Shown here piece by piece: positions 43,574 through 52,679 of a stretch of 64,000 nt of DNA. Positions within the stretch are counted from its first letter, which is position 1; each line of letters begins with the position of its first letter. The stretch covers positions 477,001 to 541,000 of the forward strand of contig NZ_CP039645.1 in NCBI RefSeq assembly GCF_004923315.1. Direction: 5' to 3'. The stretch is from Azospirillum sp. TSA2s (GTDB lineage: Bacteria; Pseudomonadota; Alphaproteobacteria; Azospirillales; Azospirillaceae). A model generated the notes under the pieces. That model saw only the letters and a program-made list of their open reading frames with translations, was not told the DNA's origin and did no database searches. A program made the position numbers and the translations under genes.

Positions 43574-44554
43574 ATGCGCATGCGCAATCCCTATTGGCAG
43601 GGTCCCGCCACGTCGAACTTCGACGGGCTGCGCTTCTTCAATCCGGGCGAGCCGGAGACCGACCGCAGCCTCCGCCAGCTGCTCCGCTGGCAATGGGGCC
43701 GGAAGGCGGCCAAATGGCCGCGGCGGGTGCCGGTCGCGCCGGTGATGCCGGCCCGGCACGTCGATGGGCTGCGCGTGACGGTGGTCGGCCATGTGACGAC
43801 CCTGATCCAGGGTGCCGGGCTGAACGTCCTGACCGATCCGGTCTGGTCCGACCGCGCCAGCCCGGTCCGCTTCGCCGGGCCGAAGCGGGTGACCGCGCCG
43901 GCCATCCGCTTCCACGACCTGCCGAAGATCGACGCCGTTCTGCTGTCGCACAACCATTACGACCATCTGGATGTGGCGACGCTGAAACGCCTGCACCAGC
44001 GCGACGCGCCGCTGATGGTCACGCCGCTCGGCAACGACACCATCCTGCGCAAGCATATCCCCGGCGTGCGGACGGCGGCGGGCGACTGGTGGAGCCGGTT
44101 CGACCTGGGGGGGCAAGCGGAGGTCCACATCGTACCGGCCAACCACTGGTCGTCGCGCACCGGGCGCGACCGCCGGATGGCTCTGTGGGGCGGCTTCGTC
44201 CTGCGCACGCCGGCCGGATCGGTCTATTTCGCCGGCGACACCGGCTATGGCACCGGTGCGGCCTTCCGGGACATCGGCGAGCGGCTGGGGGCCTGCGATC
44301 TGGCCCTGATCCCCATCGGCGCCTATGACCCGCGCTGGTTCATGTCCGCCCAGCATTGCGACCCGGACGAGGCGGTGCGGATCATGCAGGACGTCAAGGC
44401 GAAGAAGGCCGTCGGCATCCATTGGGGCACCTTCTCCCTGACCGACGAGGCGCGGGAGGAGCCGCCGCAGCGGCTGCGCACGGCGCTGGCCGCCCACGGC
44501 ATCGCCCCCGCCCGCTTCGAAGCAGCCCATCCCGGAACCGTGGTGGAGGGCTGA
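43574..44554 (+). CDS. Metallo-beta-lactamase-fold hydrolase (NAPE-PLD/UlaG-like)
   Basis: The 326-aa protein has the metal motif LLSHNHYDHLD near residue 118, VPANHWSSRTG, GDTGYG and the C-terminal IHWGTFSL. Together these define the group that includes N-acyl-phosphatidylethanolamine phospholipase D and UlaG-like lactonases. The N-terminal 50 residues (NPYWQGPATSNFDGLRFFNP) match the bacterial NAPE-PLD-like branch, pointing to a phospholipid substrate. AAAGGAA precedes the ATG. It is convergent with the aldo/keto reductase. Confidence 0.85.
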   Translation: MRMRNPYWQGPATSNFDGLRFFNPGEPETDRSLRQLLRWQWGRKAAKWPRRVPVAPVMPARHVDGLRVTVVGHVTTLIQGAGLNVLTDPVWSDRASPVRFAGPKRVTAPAIRFHDLPKIDAVLLSHNHYDHLDVATLKRLHQRDAPLMVTPLGNDTILRKHIPGVRTAAGDWWSRFDLGGQAEVHIVPANHWSSRTGRDRRMALWGGFVLRTPAGSVYFAGDTGYGTGAAFRDIGERLGACDLALIPIGAYDPRWFMSAQHCDPDEAVRIMQDVKAKKAVGIHWGTFSLTDEAREEPPQRLRTALAAHGIAPARFEAAHPGTVVEG

Positions 44555-44560
44555 GGATCC

Positions 44561-45547
44561 TCAAGCCGGCGTCGGCGCCTGTTCCGGCAGGACGCCGGAC
44601 GCCTTCAGCTCCCGCCAGAAATCGGCGGGGATCGGCTGTCCCATCAGGTCGACGTTCTCCCGCACCCGCGCCGGGTTCTTGGTGCCGGGAATGACCGAGG
44701 CGACCACCGGATGCGCGGCGCAGAATTGCAGGGCCGCTGCGCGCAGATCGACGCCGTGGCGCTTGGCGATCTCCGCCAGCCGATCACGCGCCGCCACCTT
44801 GTCGGACGGGGCCTCCTGATATTCGAAGGTCTTGCCCCCGGCAATCAGGCCGGAATTGTAAGGGCCGCCGACCACCACATGCACGCCGCGCTCGCCGCAG
44901 CGCGGGAACAACTCGTCCAGCGCCGGCTGGTTCAGCAGGCTGTAGCGCCCGGCCAGCAGGAAGACATCCGGGTCCGCCCGCTCCAGCGCCATCACGCAGG
45001 GCTCCACCCGGTTGACGCCAAGGCCCCAGGCGCGGATCACCCCCTCCTCGCGCAGTTGGGTCAGGACGACGGCGGCGCCCGTCATGGCGGTGTCGAACAC
45101 CTCCAGCCAGCGGTCGCCATGCGCGTCCTCGGCGCAGTCGTGGATATAGGCGATGTCGATGCGGGCCATGCCCAGCCGCTGCAGGCTGTCCTCGATCGAC
45201 CGCCGCACACCGTCGGCGGTGTAGTCGTAATCGACGCGGAACGGCAGTCCCTTCACGAAGGGACCATGCTTTCCTCCCTTGCTGGAATCGGCGCGCAGCA
45301 GCCGGCCGACCTTGGTCGACAGCACGAATTCGTCGCGCGGCCGGTTGCGCAGGACATGGCCGAAGCGATGCTCCGAAATGCCGGGGCCATATTCGGGGGC
45401 GGTGTCGAAATAGCGGATGCCGGCATTCCAGGCGGCATCAAGCGTGGCCTCGGCCGTCTCGTCCGACACCTCCTCGAACATGTTGCCCAGGGGTGCGCCA
45501 CCGAAGCCGAGCGGGCCGGGCGGGGCGAAATGCGTGCTGTTGGACAT
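44561..45547 (-). CDS. Aldo/keto reductase (sugar dehydrogenase-like)
   Basis: The 328-aa NADP-type AKR has the catalytic Asp-Tyr region (YFDTAPEYGPGISEHRFG), STKVGRLLR, DIAYIHDC with the active-site His, and cofactor residues in VIPGTKNPARVRENVD. It resembles the D-threo-aldose (L-fucose) dehydrogenase branch. The ATG at 45547 was chosen (MSNSTHFAPPGPLGFGGAPL); the frame upstream is out-of-gene. The substrate is unproven. Confidence 0.88.
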   Translation of the reverse strand: MSNSTHFAPPGPLGFGGAPLGNMFEEVSDETAEATLDAAWNAGIRYFDTAPEYGPGISEHRFGHVLRNRPRDEFVLSTKVGRLLRADSSKGGKHGPFVKGLPFRVDYDYTADGVRRSIEDSLQRLGMARIDIAYIHDCAEDAHGDRWLEVFDTAMTGAAVVLTQLREEGVIRAWGLGVNRVEPCVMALERADPDVFLLAGRYSLLNQPALDELFPRCGERGVHVVVGGPYNSGLIAGGKTFEYQEAPSDKVAARDRLAEIAKRHGVDLRAAALQFCAAHPVVASVIPGTKNPARVRENVDLMGQPIPADFWRELKASGVLPEQAPTPA

Positions 45548-45717
45548 GGAGGAAAACCTTTCCGTCTCTGACGCCTGATCGTTGCACCCGGTCAACACCG
45601 CGCTTCGCCGGGCCGTTCCGGTCCCATACGGCCACTGCCGACCGTCCAGCCGGCGCTTGATTGCCATTCCGGCCATGCCCAGCTTGCTACGCGGAACGGA
45701 TAGGGACCAGGGCGCGG

Positions 45718-46836
45718 ATGGCGATGGGAGCGGCGATGGGAGCGGATGACAGCACGGAAATCCTCGGCGAGGCCCGCCGCATCCTCGCCGCCGGGGACGA
45801 AAGCGCGCTGGCGCCCCCGGCAATGCTCGGCGATCTGGAAGCGTTGCTCGCCGATACCTTCGACGAGAGCTACACCGCCGAACGGGTCCTTGCCCTGCTG
45901 ACGCCGGCCCGCCGCCGCGCCCTGAAAAACCGCTTCGCAGCTGCGGACGACAGTGGCGGCACCGAGGTCTGGTTGCCTGCCGACATTCTGGACCGGCTGC
46001 GCAGCGTCGCCGACACGCCACTCGACGCCATCCGCGCCCTGCTGGACAGCGGGCGCGGCCTGCCGGAGCCGGGCAGCGAGGAGCATTGCCGCAAGCGCCG
46101 CTGCGACCCCCATGTGCTGCTGTCCGACCCAACCACCTGGCAGTGCCGGACCTGCGGCCTCGCCGGCCGGGTCGATCTGCCGCCGAACCCCATCGTCGCC
46201 GCCCACCTGATCGACCAGCGCAGCCGCGTCGCCGAGTTGCACGCCCTGGCCGCCGCGATCCATGAGGGCTGGGCGGCCGGCGACCGCTTCACCGTCGCCG
46301 ACGCCGCGGCGAACCGCCAGCCCGGCGTCCCCGCCGACCGCGACCGGCTGAAGGCCCTGCTTGCCGACCTTCTGCGCAAGGGCCTGCTGGAAGAGGCACC
46401 CGGCCCGCGCGGCGGCGCCGGCTACCGCGTGCTGGAGGAGCCGCCGGACTGGGTCGCCGACGCCCTGGCCGACCGCCGCCGCCAGCGCGAGGCGGAGGCC
46501 CGCATCCGCGAGGACCGGGCGGCGGCCTTGCGCCAAGTCCTGGAAGACGGCCTGACCCACACCACCGCCGCCGGGGAAATCGTGGAGATCGCCCAAAGCG
46601 AGCGCGGCCTGGAACTGCGCTTCCCCGCCATCCCCTCCTGGGAGTTGCGCGAGGAAATGAAGCGCCAGGGCCATTGCCGCTGGGACGGCCGCCGCCGCCG
46701 CTGGTGCCGCACCTCCCCCGTCACCAGTGTCGAACCCTGGCTGGCCGCGGCGCTCGACGCCGGCGCCACGGTGGCCCCGCTGGGCACCGCCGACCCCGAC
46801 GCCGAGGATTGGGGCTATGAGGACTGGCCGGACTGA
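45718..46836 (+). CDS. Unrecognised protein with zinc-ribbon-like cysteines and a DUF5710-like tail
   Basis: The 372-aa soluble protein has three parts. An N-terminal helical region lies at about residues 1-105. A four-cysteine segment follows (HCRKRRC, then WQCRTCGLAG about 14 residues later), suggesting a zinc ribbon. The C-terminus has a basic Trp-rich motif, WELREEMKRQGHCRWDGRR then RRWCR, resembling the 'ELK..G.RWD...W' motif of DUF5710-like domains in DNA-processing proteins. Between them, residues about 190-250 look like a winged helix (TVADAAANRQPGVPADRDRL). Starts at 45718, 45724 or 45736 are all possible; the last has GGGAG at good spacing. Function is unknown; nucleic-acid binding is my inference. 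Confidence 0.7.
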   Translation: MAMGAAMGADDSTEILGEARRILAAGDESALAPPAMLGDLEALLADTFDESYTAERVLALLTPARRRALKNRFAAADDSGGTEVWLPADILDRLRSVADTPLDAIRALLDSGRGLPEPGSEEHCRKRRCDPHVLLSDPTTWQCRTCGLAGRVDLPPNPIVAAHLIDQRSRVAELHALAAAIHEGWAAGDRFTVADAAANRQPGVPADRDRLKALLADLLRKGLLEEAPGPRGGAGYRVLEEPPDWVADALADRRRQREAEARIREDRAAALRQVLEDGLTHTTAAGEIVEIAQSERGLELRFPAIPSWELREEMKRQGHCRWDGRRRRWCRTSPVTSVEPWLAAALDAGATVAPLGTADPDAEDWGYEDWPD

Positions 46837-46848
46837 AAGCCAGCCACC

Positions 46849-47346
46849 CTACAAATCCACCTCCAGCGTCACCTTCACCGGGTCGAGCACGACCATCGTC
46901 TGGAAGGACTGCACCAGCTCGTTGTCGGCGAACAGGCGGCGCGACAGCACCTCGTAGCTCGCCATGTCCGGGACCAGCAGGATCAGGACGAAACTGGCCT
47001 TGCCGGTGATGAAATAGCACTGCTGCACCTCCGCCGCCTCGCGGAACAGGCGCTTGGCGGCGGCGATGGTGGGCGAGCGGTCGTTGACGGTCTGGACCTC
47101 CACCACCACCGTCACCCCCTGCCCGACCGCGGCCGGATCGACCACCGCCACGTTGCGGCGGATGACTCCGGCCGCCTCCATCCGGGCGATGCGGCGCTGC
47201 ACCGCCGGGGCGGAGAGATGGACCGCCTCGCCGATTTCGCGCTGCGAGGTCTTGTTGTCGCGCTGCAGGATGCGCAGGATCGCGCGGTCCTGGTCGTCGA
47301 GCTGATTGGCCAACTGGTCGGGCGGGCGAGCGATCGTTGAGCGCAT
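46849..47346 (-). CDS. Lrp/AsnC-family regulator
   Basis: The 165-aa protein has the AsnC helix-turn-helix (LDDQDRAILRILQRDNKTSQ, HLSAPAVQRRIARMEAAGVI) and a RAM ligand-binding domain (VEVQTVNDRSPTIAA, CYFITGKASFVLILLVPDM). It is divergent from the RhtA-like exporter 110 bp away, a common arrangement in which an amino acid induces its own export. It is convergent with the zinc-ribbon gene (12-bp gap). Confidence 0.92.
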   Translation of the reverse strand: MRSTIARPPDQLANQLDDQDRAILRILQRDNKTSQREIGEAVHLSAPAVQRRIARMEAAGVIRRNVAVVDPAAVGQGVTVVVEVQTVNDRSPTIAAAKRLFREAAEVQQCYFITGKASFVLILLVPDMASYEVLSRRLFADNELVQSFQTMVVLDPVKVTLEVDL

Positions 47347-47455
47347 GGCGGCTTTCGCGAAAGAACGGTGCGTCTAACTCCCGAAACTTAAGCGCCCGGC
47401 GCCCCTTCGTCACAGTATCTTTTCGCCTGATCATCCTCTGCCGGGAGCCGGGCGC

Positions 47456-48343
47456 GTGGCGAACGCATCCATCGACACCACACCCGCAACCGCCGCGCAG
47501 GCAGAGCCGGCGGCGCTGCCGCTGCTGCTTCTGCTGGCGTCGCTGCTGTCGCAATATGTCGGAGCGGCCTCGGCGAAGTCGCTGTTCCCGCTGGTGGGCG
47601 CGGAGGGGGTGACCGGCCTGCGCGTCGGGCTGTCGGCGCTGATGCTGCTGGCGATCCTGCGGCCCTGGCGCCGCCTGCCGGAACGGGCGGACCTCGGCAA
47701 TCTGCTGGTCTACGGCGCCACGCTGGGGGCGATGAACCTGTCGATCTACCGGGCGATGGAGCTGATCCCCATCGGCATCGCCATCGCCATCGAGGTGACC
47801 GGGCCGCTGGCGGTGGCGCTGCTGGGGTCCCGCCGCCTGAAGGATTTCCTGTGGATCGCCTGCGCCGCCGTGGGCCTCGTCCTGCTGCTGCCGCTGCGGG
47901 AGGCGTCCGCCGCGCTGAACCCCGTCGGCATCGCCTATGCGGCGGCGGCGGCCTTCTGCTGGGCGCTCTACATCGTCTTCGGCAAGCGCGCCTCCGCGCT
48001 GCCGGGGGGGCAGGCGGTGGCCTGGGGCATGCTGGTGGCGGCCAGCTTCACCGTCCCGCTGGGGATCGCCCACGCCGGTGCCGGGCTGCTGGTGCGAGCG
48101 GTCCTGCTCACAGGATTCGCCGTGGCGGTGCTGTCCAGCATGGTGCCCTACCTGCTGGAGATGATGGCGCTGCGCCGCCTGCCCAGCCATGTCTTCGGCC
48201 TCGCCGTCAGCGCCTCCCCCGCCGTGGCGGCGCTGATCGGCTTCCTGATGCTGGGCGAGCGGCTGAGCGCCGTGCAGTGGGCCGCCATCGCCTGCATCAT
48301 GTTCGCGTCGGCCGGCAGCGCGCTGACCAAGGGCCGGCGATGA
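47456..48343 (+). CDS. RhtA-like EamA amino-acid exporter
   Basis: The 295-aa protein has ten membrane spans in two EamA halves and the RhtA-type stretches SQYVGAASAKSLFPLVGAEG and ALGSR-like VALLGSRRLKDFLW. The E. coli homologue exports threonine and homoserine. The start codon is GTG at 47456; no ATG fits the predicted N-terminus. It is divergent from the Lrp-type regulator, which probably controls it. Confidence 0.86.
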   Translation: MANASIDTTPATAAQAEPAALPLLLLLASLLSQYVGAASAKSLFPLVGAEGVTGLRVGLSALMLLAILRPWRRLPERADLGNLLVYGATLGAMNLSIYRAMELIPIGIAIAIEVTGPLAVALLGSRRLKDFLWIACAAVGLVLLLPLREASAALNPVGIAYAAAAAFCWALYIVFGKRASALPGGQAVAWGMLVAASFTVPLGIAHAGAGLLVRAVLLTGFAVAVLSSMVPYLLEMMALRRLPSHVFGLAVSASPAVAALIGFLMLGERLSAVQWAAIACIMFASAGSALTKGRR

Positions 48344-48374
48344 GACCGCCCCCCACCGAGACGGCGCCGCGGCC

Positions 48375-49475
48375 TCACTTCACGCTGACGAACTCCACCC
48401 AATTCGGCTGCTTGCCGGTCGGATAGCGGGCCAGCATGGTCAGCGCGCCGCTGCCGCCGTCGATGCGGTAGACCGTCATGCCGTCGGACTTCTCGCCCAC
48501 CGCCGCCAGGAAACGGCCGGTCGGGTCGATGTTGAAGCCGCGCGGCTGCTCCTCCGTCGCCACGCTGCCGAGCGGGGTCAGCAGGCCGCTTTCCGGGTCG
48601 ATCCGGAAGGAGCGGATCGTGCTGGTCCGCCGTTCGGAGATGTACAGGAAGCGGCCGTCCGGCGTCGCATGGATGTCGGCAGCCCAGGGCTCACCCTTGA
48701 AATCGGCCGGCAGGGACGGCAGGCGCTGTTTTTCCGTCAGCGTGCCGGTCTTGGGATCGTACGCGAACACCGCGACGGCGGCATCCAGCTCGTCCACCAG
48801 ATAGAGATGGCGGGCGTCGGGATGGAAGGTGATGTGGCGCGGCCCAGACTTCGCCGGCAGCGTCACCGACGGCGGGTCGTTCTCGCTCAACGTTCCGGTG
48901 GCTGCGTCGAGGCGGAACTGCACCAGCCGGTCGGCCCCCAGATTGGTGGCGACGGCGAAACGGTTGTCGGGCGACGGCTGGATCGAATGGGCGTTCTTGC
49001 CGGTCGCGACCACCTGCTGCGGCGCCCCCACCTTGCCGTCCGGCCCGATCGGATTCACCGCCACCTTGTCGCCGCCATAGGACGCGCTCAGCAGATACTT
49101 GCCGCTGCGGTCGGTGACGATGTTCGCCATGCTGTCGGCCAGCGGACCGCTGCCGAGATGGCTCAGCATCCCGGTCGCCGCATCGATGGCGAAGACCTGC
49201 ACCTGATAGGGCTGCGACCGCACGCCGGCATAAAGGAAGCGCCGGTCCGGGCTGACCGCCAGGGGGGTGGAGGAACCGGGCTTGTCGACCCCGACGAAGG
49301 GCACCGTCCCCATCGGGGTCATGGCGCCGGTCTCGCCGTTCAGCCGGAAGACGCTGATGTCGTTGCTGGCGGCGTTGGACACATACGCGAAGCTGTCGGC
49401 TTGCGCCGGCACGGCTGCGATGAAGGCAGCGGAAGACAGCAGCATCGCCAGGGCGATGCCGTAACGGCGTCCCAT
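48375..49475 (-). CDS. Secreted seven-bladed beta-propeller lactonase (PGL/YbhE family)
   Basis: The 366-aa protein has a signal peptide (GIALAMLLSSAAFIAAVPAQA) and repeated propeller blades. Examples are FAYVSNAASNDISVFRLN, PLAVSPDRRFLYAG, RHITFHPDARHLYLV and DIHATPDGRFLYISERR. It is the last gene of the glucarate/galactarate operon, 90 bp after garD. A periplasmic sugar-acid lactonase that opens glucaro- or galactaro-lactone before uptake would fit the context. GGGAGGAAATC before the ATG at 49475 is a strong ribosome site. Confidence 0.85.
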   Translation of the reverse strand: MGRRYGIALAMLLSSAAFIAAVPAQADSFAYVSNAASNDISVFRLNGETGAMTPMGTVPFVGVDKPGSSTPLAVSPDRRFLYAGVRSQPYQVQVFAIDAATGMLSHLGSGPLADSMANIVTDRSGKYLLSASYGGDKVAVNPIGPDGKVGAPQQVVATGKNAHSIQPSPDNRFAVATNLGADRLVQFRLDAATGTLSENDPPSVTLPAKSGPRHITFHPDARHLYLVDELDAAVAVFAYDPKTGTLTEKQRLPSLPADFKGEPWAADIHATPDGRFLYISERRTSTIRSFRIDPESGLLTPLGSVATEEQPRGFNIDPTGRFLAAVGEKSDGMTVYRIDGGSGALTMLARYPTGKQPNWVEFVSVK

Positions 49476-49565
49476 GATTTCCTCCCTTGTGTGGTTGTCC
49501 ACCCGCCGCGGGCGCCGGTTGCTCCGGTCATCTCCGCGGCAGGGGGCTTGAGATCCAGCCCCCGA

Positions 49566-51089
49566 TCAGGTCACTGGTGCCGGGTTGAACAGAGTCAGCG
49601 CGTTGCGCAGGCCCCAGTGATCGGCCCAGGTCTGCTTGCTGCCGCTCGCCACCTCCAGAATCAGGCGGAACAGCTCCCAGCCCACGTCCTCGATGGTGGC
49701 CTCGCCGGTGGCGATGCGGCCGGCGTCGACGTCGATCAGGTCGTGCCAGCGCGAGGCCAGCTCCGTCCGCGTCGCCACCTTGATGACCGGCGCCATGGCG
49801 AGGCCATAGGGCGTGCCGCGGCCGGTGGTGAACACCTCGATGTTGCAGCCCGACGCCAGTTGCAGCGTGCCGCAGATGAAGTCGCTGGCCGGCGTGGCGG
49901 CATAGAGCAGCCCCTTGCGCGTCGCCCGCTCGCCCGGCGACAGCACGCCGACGATCGGGCTGGTGCCCGACTTGGCGATGGAGCCCAGCGCCTTCTCCAC
50001 CACGTTGGCGAGGCCGCCCTTCTTGTTGCCGGGGGTCGGGTTGGCGCTGCGGTCGGCCGACCCGACCTGGAGGTAATCGTCGTACCAGCGCATCTCGCGG
50101 ATCAGCGCGCGGCCGGTCTCCTCGTCGATGGCGCGCGGGGTCAGCAGATGGATGGCGTCGCGCACCTCCGTCACTTCGGAGAACATCACCGTCGCCCCGG
50201 CCCGCACCAGCAGATCGGCGGCATACCCCACCGCCGGGTTTGCGGTCACCCCGGAAAAGGCGTCGCTGCCGCCGCATTGCAGCCCGACGACGAGGTCCGA
50301 CGCCGGGCAGGTCTCGCGCCGCCGCTCGTTCAGTTGCGCCAGCCGGCGGTCGGCCATCTCCAAGATGGACGCGACCATGTCGCCGAAGCCCTGGTGGCGT
50401 TCGTCCTGCAGGGTGACGATGCTCGGCTCCACCCCGGCCGGCAGCAGCCGTTCCGGCTGGAGCTTCTCGCAGCCCAGCCCGACCACCATCACCGCCCCGC
50501 CCAGGTTGGGGTTGCGGGCGAGGTTCTGCAGCGTGCGGATCGGCACCACCGCCCCCGGCGCGTTGATCGCCACGCCGCAGCCGTAGGTGTGGTTCAGCGC
50601 CACCACGTCATCGACGTTGGGGTATTTGGGCAGCAGTTCCTTCTTGATGCGGTCGATGGCGAAATCCATCACCCCGGCCACGCACTGCACGCTGATGCTG
50701 ATGCCCAGCACATTCTTGGTGCCGACCGTCCCGTCGGGATTGCGGTAGCCCTGGAAGCTATAGCCGTCCAGCGCCGGGGCGTCGGGCGGCACGGCGGTCG
50801 CCAGCGGCAGTGTGTCCAGCTCCGGCGCATCCGGCAGGCGGACCAGCGATTCCTCGATCCAGGCGCCGCGGCGGATCGGCCGGGCGGCGGTGCCGATCAC
50901 CTGCCCGTAGCGGACGATCGACGCCCCCTCATCCAGATCGGCCAGCGCCACCTTGTGGCCCTGTGGCACGAAATCGGTCAGGACCAGCCCGCACTCGAAC
51001 TCCGTCCCCGGCGGCAGCCCGCCGGAATTCACCACGATGGCGACGTTGTCCTCGGGATGGACCAGGATATAGAGAGGCTTCTGGGTCAT
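49566..51089 (-). CDS. garD: Galactarate dehydratase (UxaA/GarD family)
   Basis: The 507-aa enzyme has an N-terminal SAF domain (about 1-90, with the histidine in [14 protein letters not shown]), then the UxaA core: [46 protein letters not shown] and [20 protein letters not shown]. Members dehydrate D-galactarate, D-altronate or related acids. Neighbours gudD and kdgD make galactarate the likely substrate; altronate dehydratase is the alternative. The ATG at 51089 ([12 protein letters not shown]) was chosen over the longer frame, which runs through the palindromic repeat. Confidence 0.88.
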   Translation of the reverse strand: MTQKPLYILVHPEDNVAIVVNSGGLPPGTEFECGLVLTDFVPQGHKVALADLDEGASIVRYGQVIGTAARPIRRGAWIEESLVRLPDAPELDTLPLATAVPPDAPALDGYSFQGYRNPDGTVGTKNVLGISISVQCVAGVMDFAIDRIKKELLPKYPNVDDVVALNHTYGCGVAINAPGAVVPIRTLQNLARNPNLGGAVMVVGLGCEKLQPERLLPAGVEPSIVTLQDERHQGFGDMVASILEMADRRLAQLNERRRETCPASDLVVGLQCGGSDAFSGVTANPAVGYAADLLVRAGATVMFSEVTEVRDAIHLLTPRAIDEETGRALIREMRWYDDYLQVGSADRSANPTPGNKKGGLANVVEKALGSIAKSGTSPIVGVLSPGERATRKGLLYAATPASDFICGTLQLASGCNIEVFTTGRGTPYGLAMAPVIKVATRTELASRWHDLIDVDAGRIATGEATIEDVGWELFRLILEVASGSKQTWADHWGLRNALTLFNPAPVT

Positions 51090-51136
51090 GGCTTGCCCTG
51101 AGTGTGTCGGGATGAGTTGGAGTTCGCGGGCTAAAC

Positions 51137-51293
51137 GCCCTCTCCCGCCCCGGGAGAGGGAGGGGACCCGCGCCGCAGGCGTGGGGAGGGTGAGGGGTGA
51201 TCCAAGGAACCCGAACCGCATGGCTCCTTGCACTGCCCCTCACCCTTCCCACTTCGTGGGCCCCTTCCCTCTCCCGGGACAGGAGAGGGAGGA
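51137..51293. repeat. Palindromic repeat inside the glucarate/galactarate operon
   Basis: The 211-bp gap between gudD and garD is mostly one palindromic element. CCCTCTCCCG-type hairpins lie at each end (about 51137-51162 and 51268-51293), with GGGTGAGGGG and CCCCTCACCC arms inside and a different centre from the other copies. No cassette is inserted. Because the genes are in the same direction, it could cause partial termination or differential mRNA stability. Confidence 0.7.
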
Positions 51294-51300
51294 TCAGCCC

Positions 51301-52638
51301 TCACCGCACCAGACACGGCCGCTTGTTGTCGAACGTCCATCCGGCGATCAGATACTGCATCGCCGTGGCGTCGTCGCGCGCCCCCAGCCCATGGCGCTTG
51401 TAGAGGTCATGCGCCTTCGCCAGCTCGTCCATGTCGATCTCGACGCCCAGGCCGGGCTTCCGCGGCACGGCGACCAGACCGCCTTCGATGCGGAACGGCT
51501 CCTTGGTCAGGCGCTGGCCGTCCTGCCAGATCCAGTGGGTGTCGATGGCGGTGATCCGGCCCGGCGCGGCGGCGGCGACATGGGTGAACATCGCCAGCGA
51601 AATGTCGAAATGGTTGTTGGAGTGCGACCCCCAGGTCAGCCCCCACTCATGGCACATCTGGGCGACGCGGACGGACCCTTGCATGGTCCAGAAATGCGGG
51701 TCGGCCAGCGGGATGTCGACCGACTGCAGCTGGATCGCATGGCCCATCTGGCGCCAGTCGGTGGCGATCATGTTGGTGGCGGTCGGCAGGCCGGTGGCGC
51801 GGCGGAACTCCGCCATCACCTCGCGGCCGGAATAGCCCTGCTCGGCGCCGCAGGGATCCTCGGCATAGGCCAGCACGTCGCCCTTCCCCTTGCAAAGCCG
51901 GATCGCCTCCTCCAGCGACCACGCGCCATTCGGGTCGAGCGTGACGCGGGCCTGCGGGAAGCGCTTCGCCAGTGCCGTCACCGCCTCGATCTCCTCCTCG
52001 CCGCGCAGCACGCCGCCCTTCAGCTTGAAGTCGTTGAAGCCGTAGCGGTCATGGGCGGCCTCGGCCAGCCGCACCACCGCGTCGGGGGTCAGCGCCACCT
52101 CGTTGCGCAGTCGGAACCAGTCGTCCCTGGCGTCCGGCTCCGCCCGGTACGGCAGGTCGGTCTTCTTGCGGTCGCCGACATAGAACAGGTAGCCCAGCAT
52201 CTCCACCGCGTCGCGCTGCTGTCCCTCGCCCAGCAGGGCCGCGACCGGCACCTCCAGGAACTGGCCCAGCAGGTCGAGCAGCGCCGCCTCCAGCGCAGTC
52301 ACCGCATGGATGGTGATGCGCAGGTCGAAGGTCTGCAGCCCGCGCCCGCCGGAATCGCGGTCGGCAAAGCCGCGGCGCACGCTGTTCAGGATGGCGTTCC
52401 AGGCGCCGACCGGCTGGCCGACCACCAGGGCGCGGGCATCCTCCAGCGTCTGGCGGATCTTCTCGCCGCCCGGCACCTCGCCGACGCCGGTGTGGCCGGC
52501 GCTGTCCTTCAGGATCACCACGTTGCGGGTGAAGTAGGGCGCATGGGCGCCCGACAGGTTCAGCAGCATGCTGTCCTGGCCGGCGACCGGCACGACCAGC
52601 ATTTCGGTGACTTTGGGCGAGGACATCTGAGTGGCCAT
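51301..52638 (-). CDS. gudD: D-glucarate dehydratase
   Basis: The 445-aa enolase-superfamily enzyme converts D-glucarate to 5-dehydro-4-deoxy-D-glucarate. Landmarks: [20 protein letters not shown] at the N-terminal cap, the catalytic lysine in [17 protein letters not shown], metal ligands in [27 protein letters not shown] and TNMIATDW, and the catalytic His region [18 protein letters not shown]. All residues expected for GudD are present. It is the fourth gene of the operon, 41 bp after the UxuA-like gene. Starts at 52638 (MATQMSSP) or four codons further in are both possible. Confidence 0.95.
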   Translation of the reverse strand: MATQMSSPKVTEMLVVPVAGQDSMLLNLSGAHAPYFTRNVVILKDSAGHTGVGEVPGGEKIRQTLEDARALVVGQPVGAWNAILNSVRRGFADRDSGGRGLQTFDLRITIHAVTALEAALLDLLGQFLEVPVAALLGEGQQRDAVEMLGYLFYVGDRKKTDLPYRAEPDARDDWFRLRNEVALTPDAVVRLAEAAHDRYGFNDFKLKGGVLRGEEEIEAVTALAKRFPQARVTLDPNGAWSLEEAIRLCKGKGDVLAYAEDPCGAEQGYSGREVMAEFRRATGLPTATNMIATDWRQMGHAIQLQSVDIPLADPHFWTMQGSVRVAQMCHEWGLTWGSHSNNHFDISLAMFTHVAAAAPGRITAIDTHWIWQDGQRLTKEPFRIEGGLVAVPRKPGLGVEIDMDELAKAHDLYKRHGLGARDDATAMQYLIAGWTFDNKRPCLVR

Positions 52639-52679
52639 GGTGCGGGGTCTCGACAACGGGAAATGCGGGGAAAAGCGGA

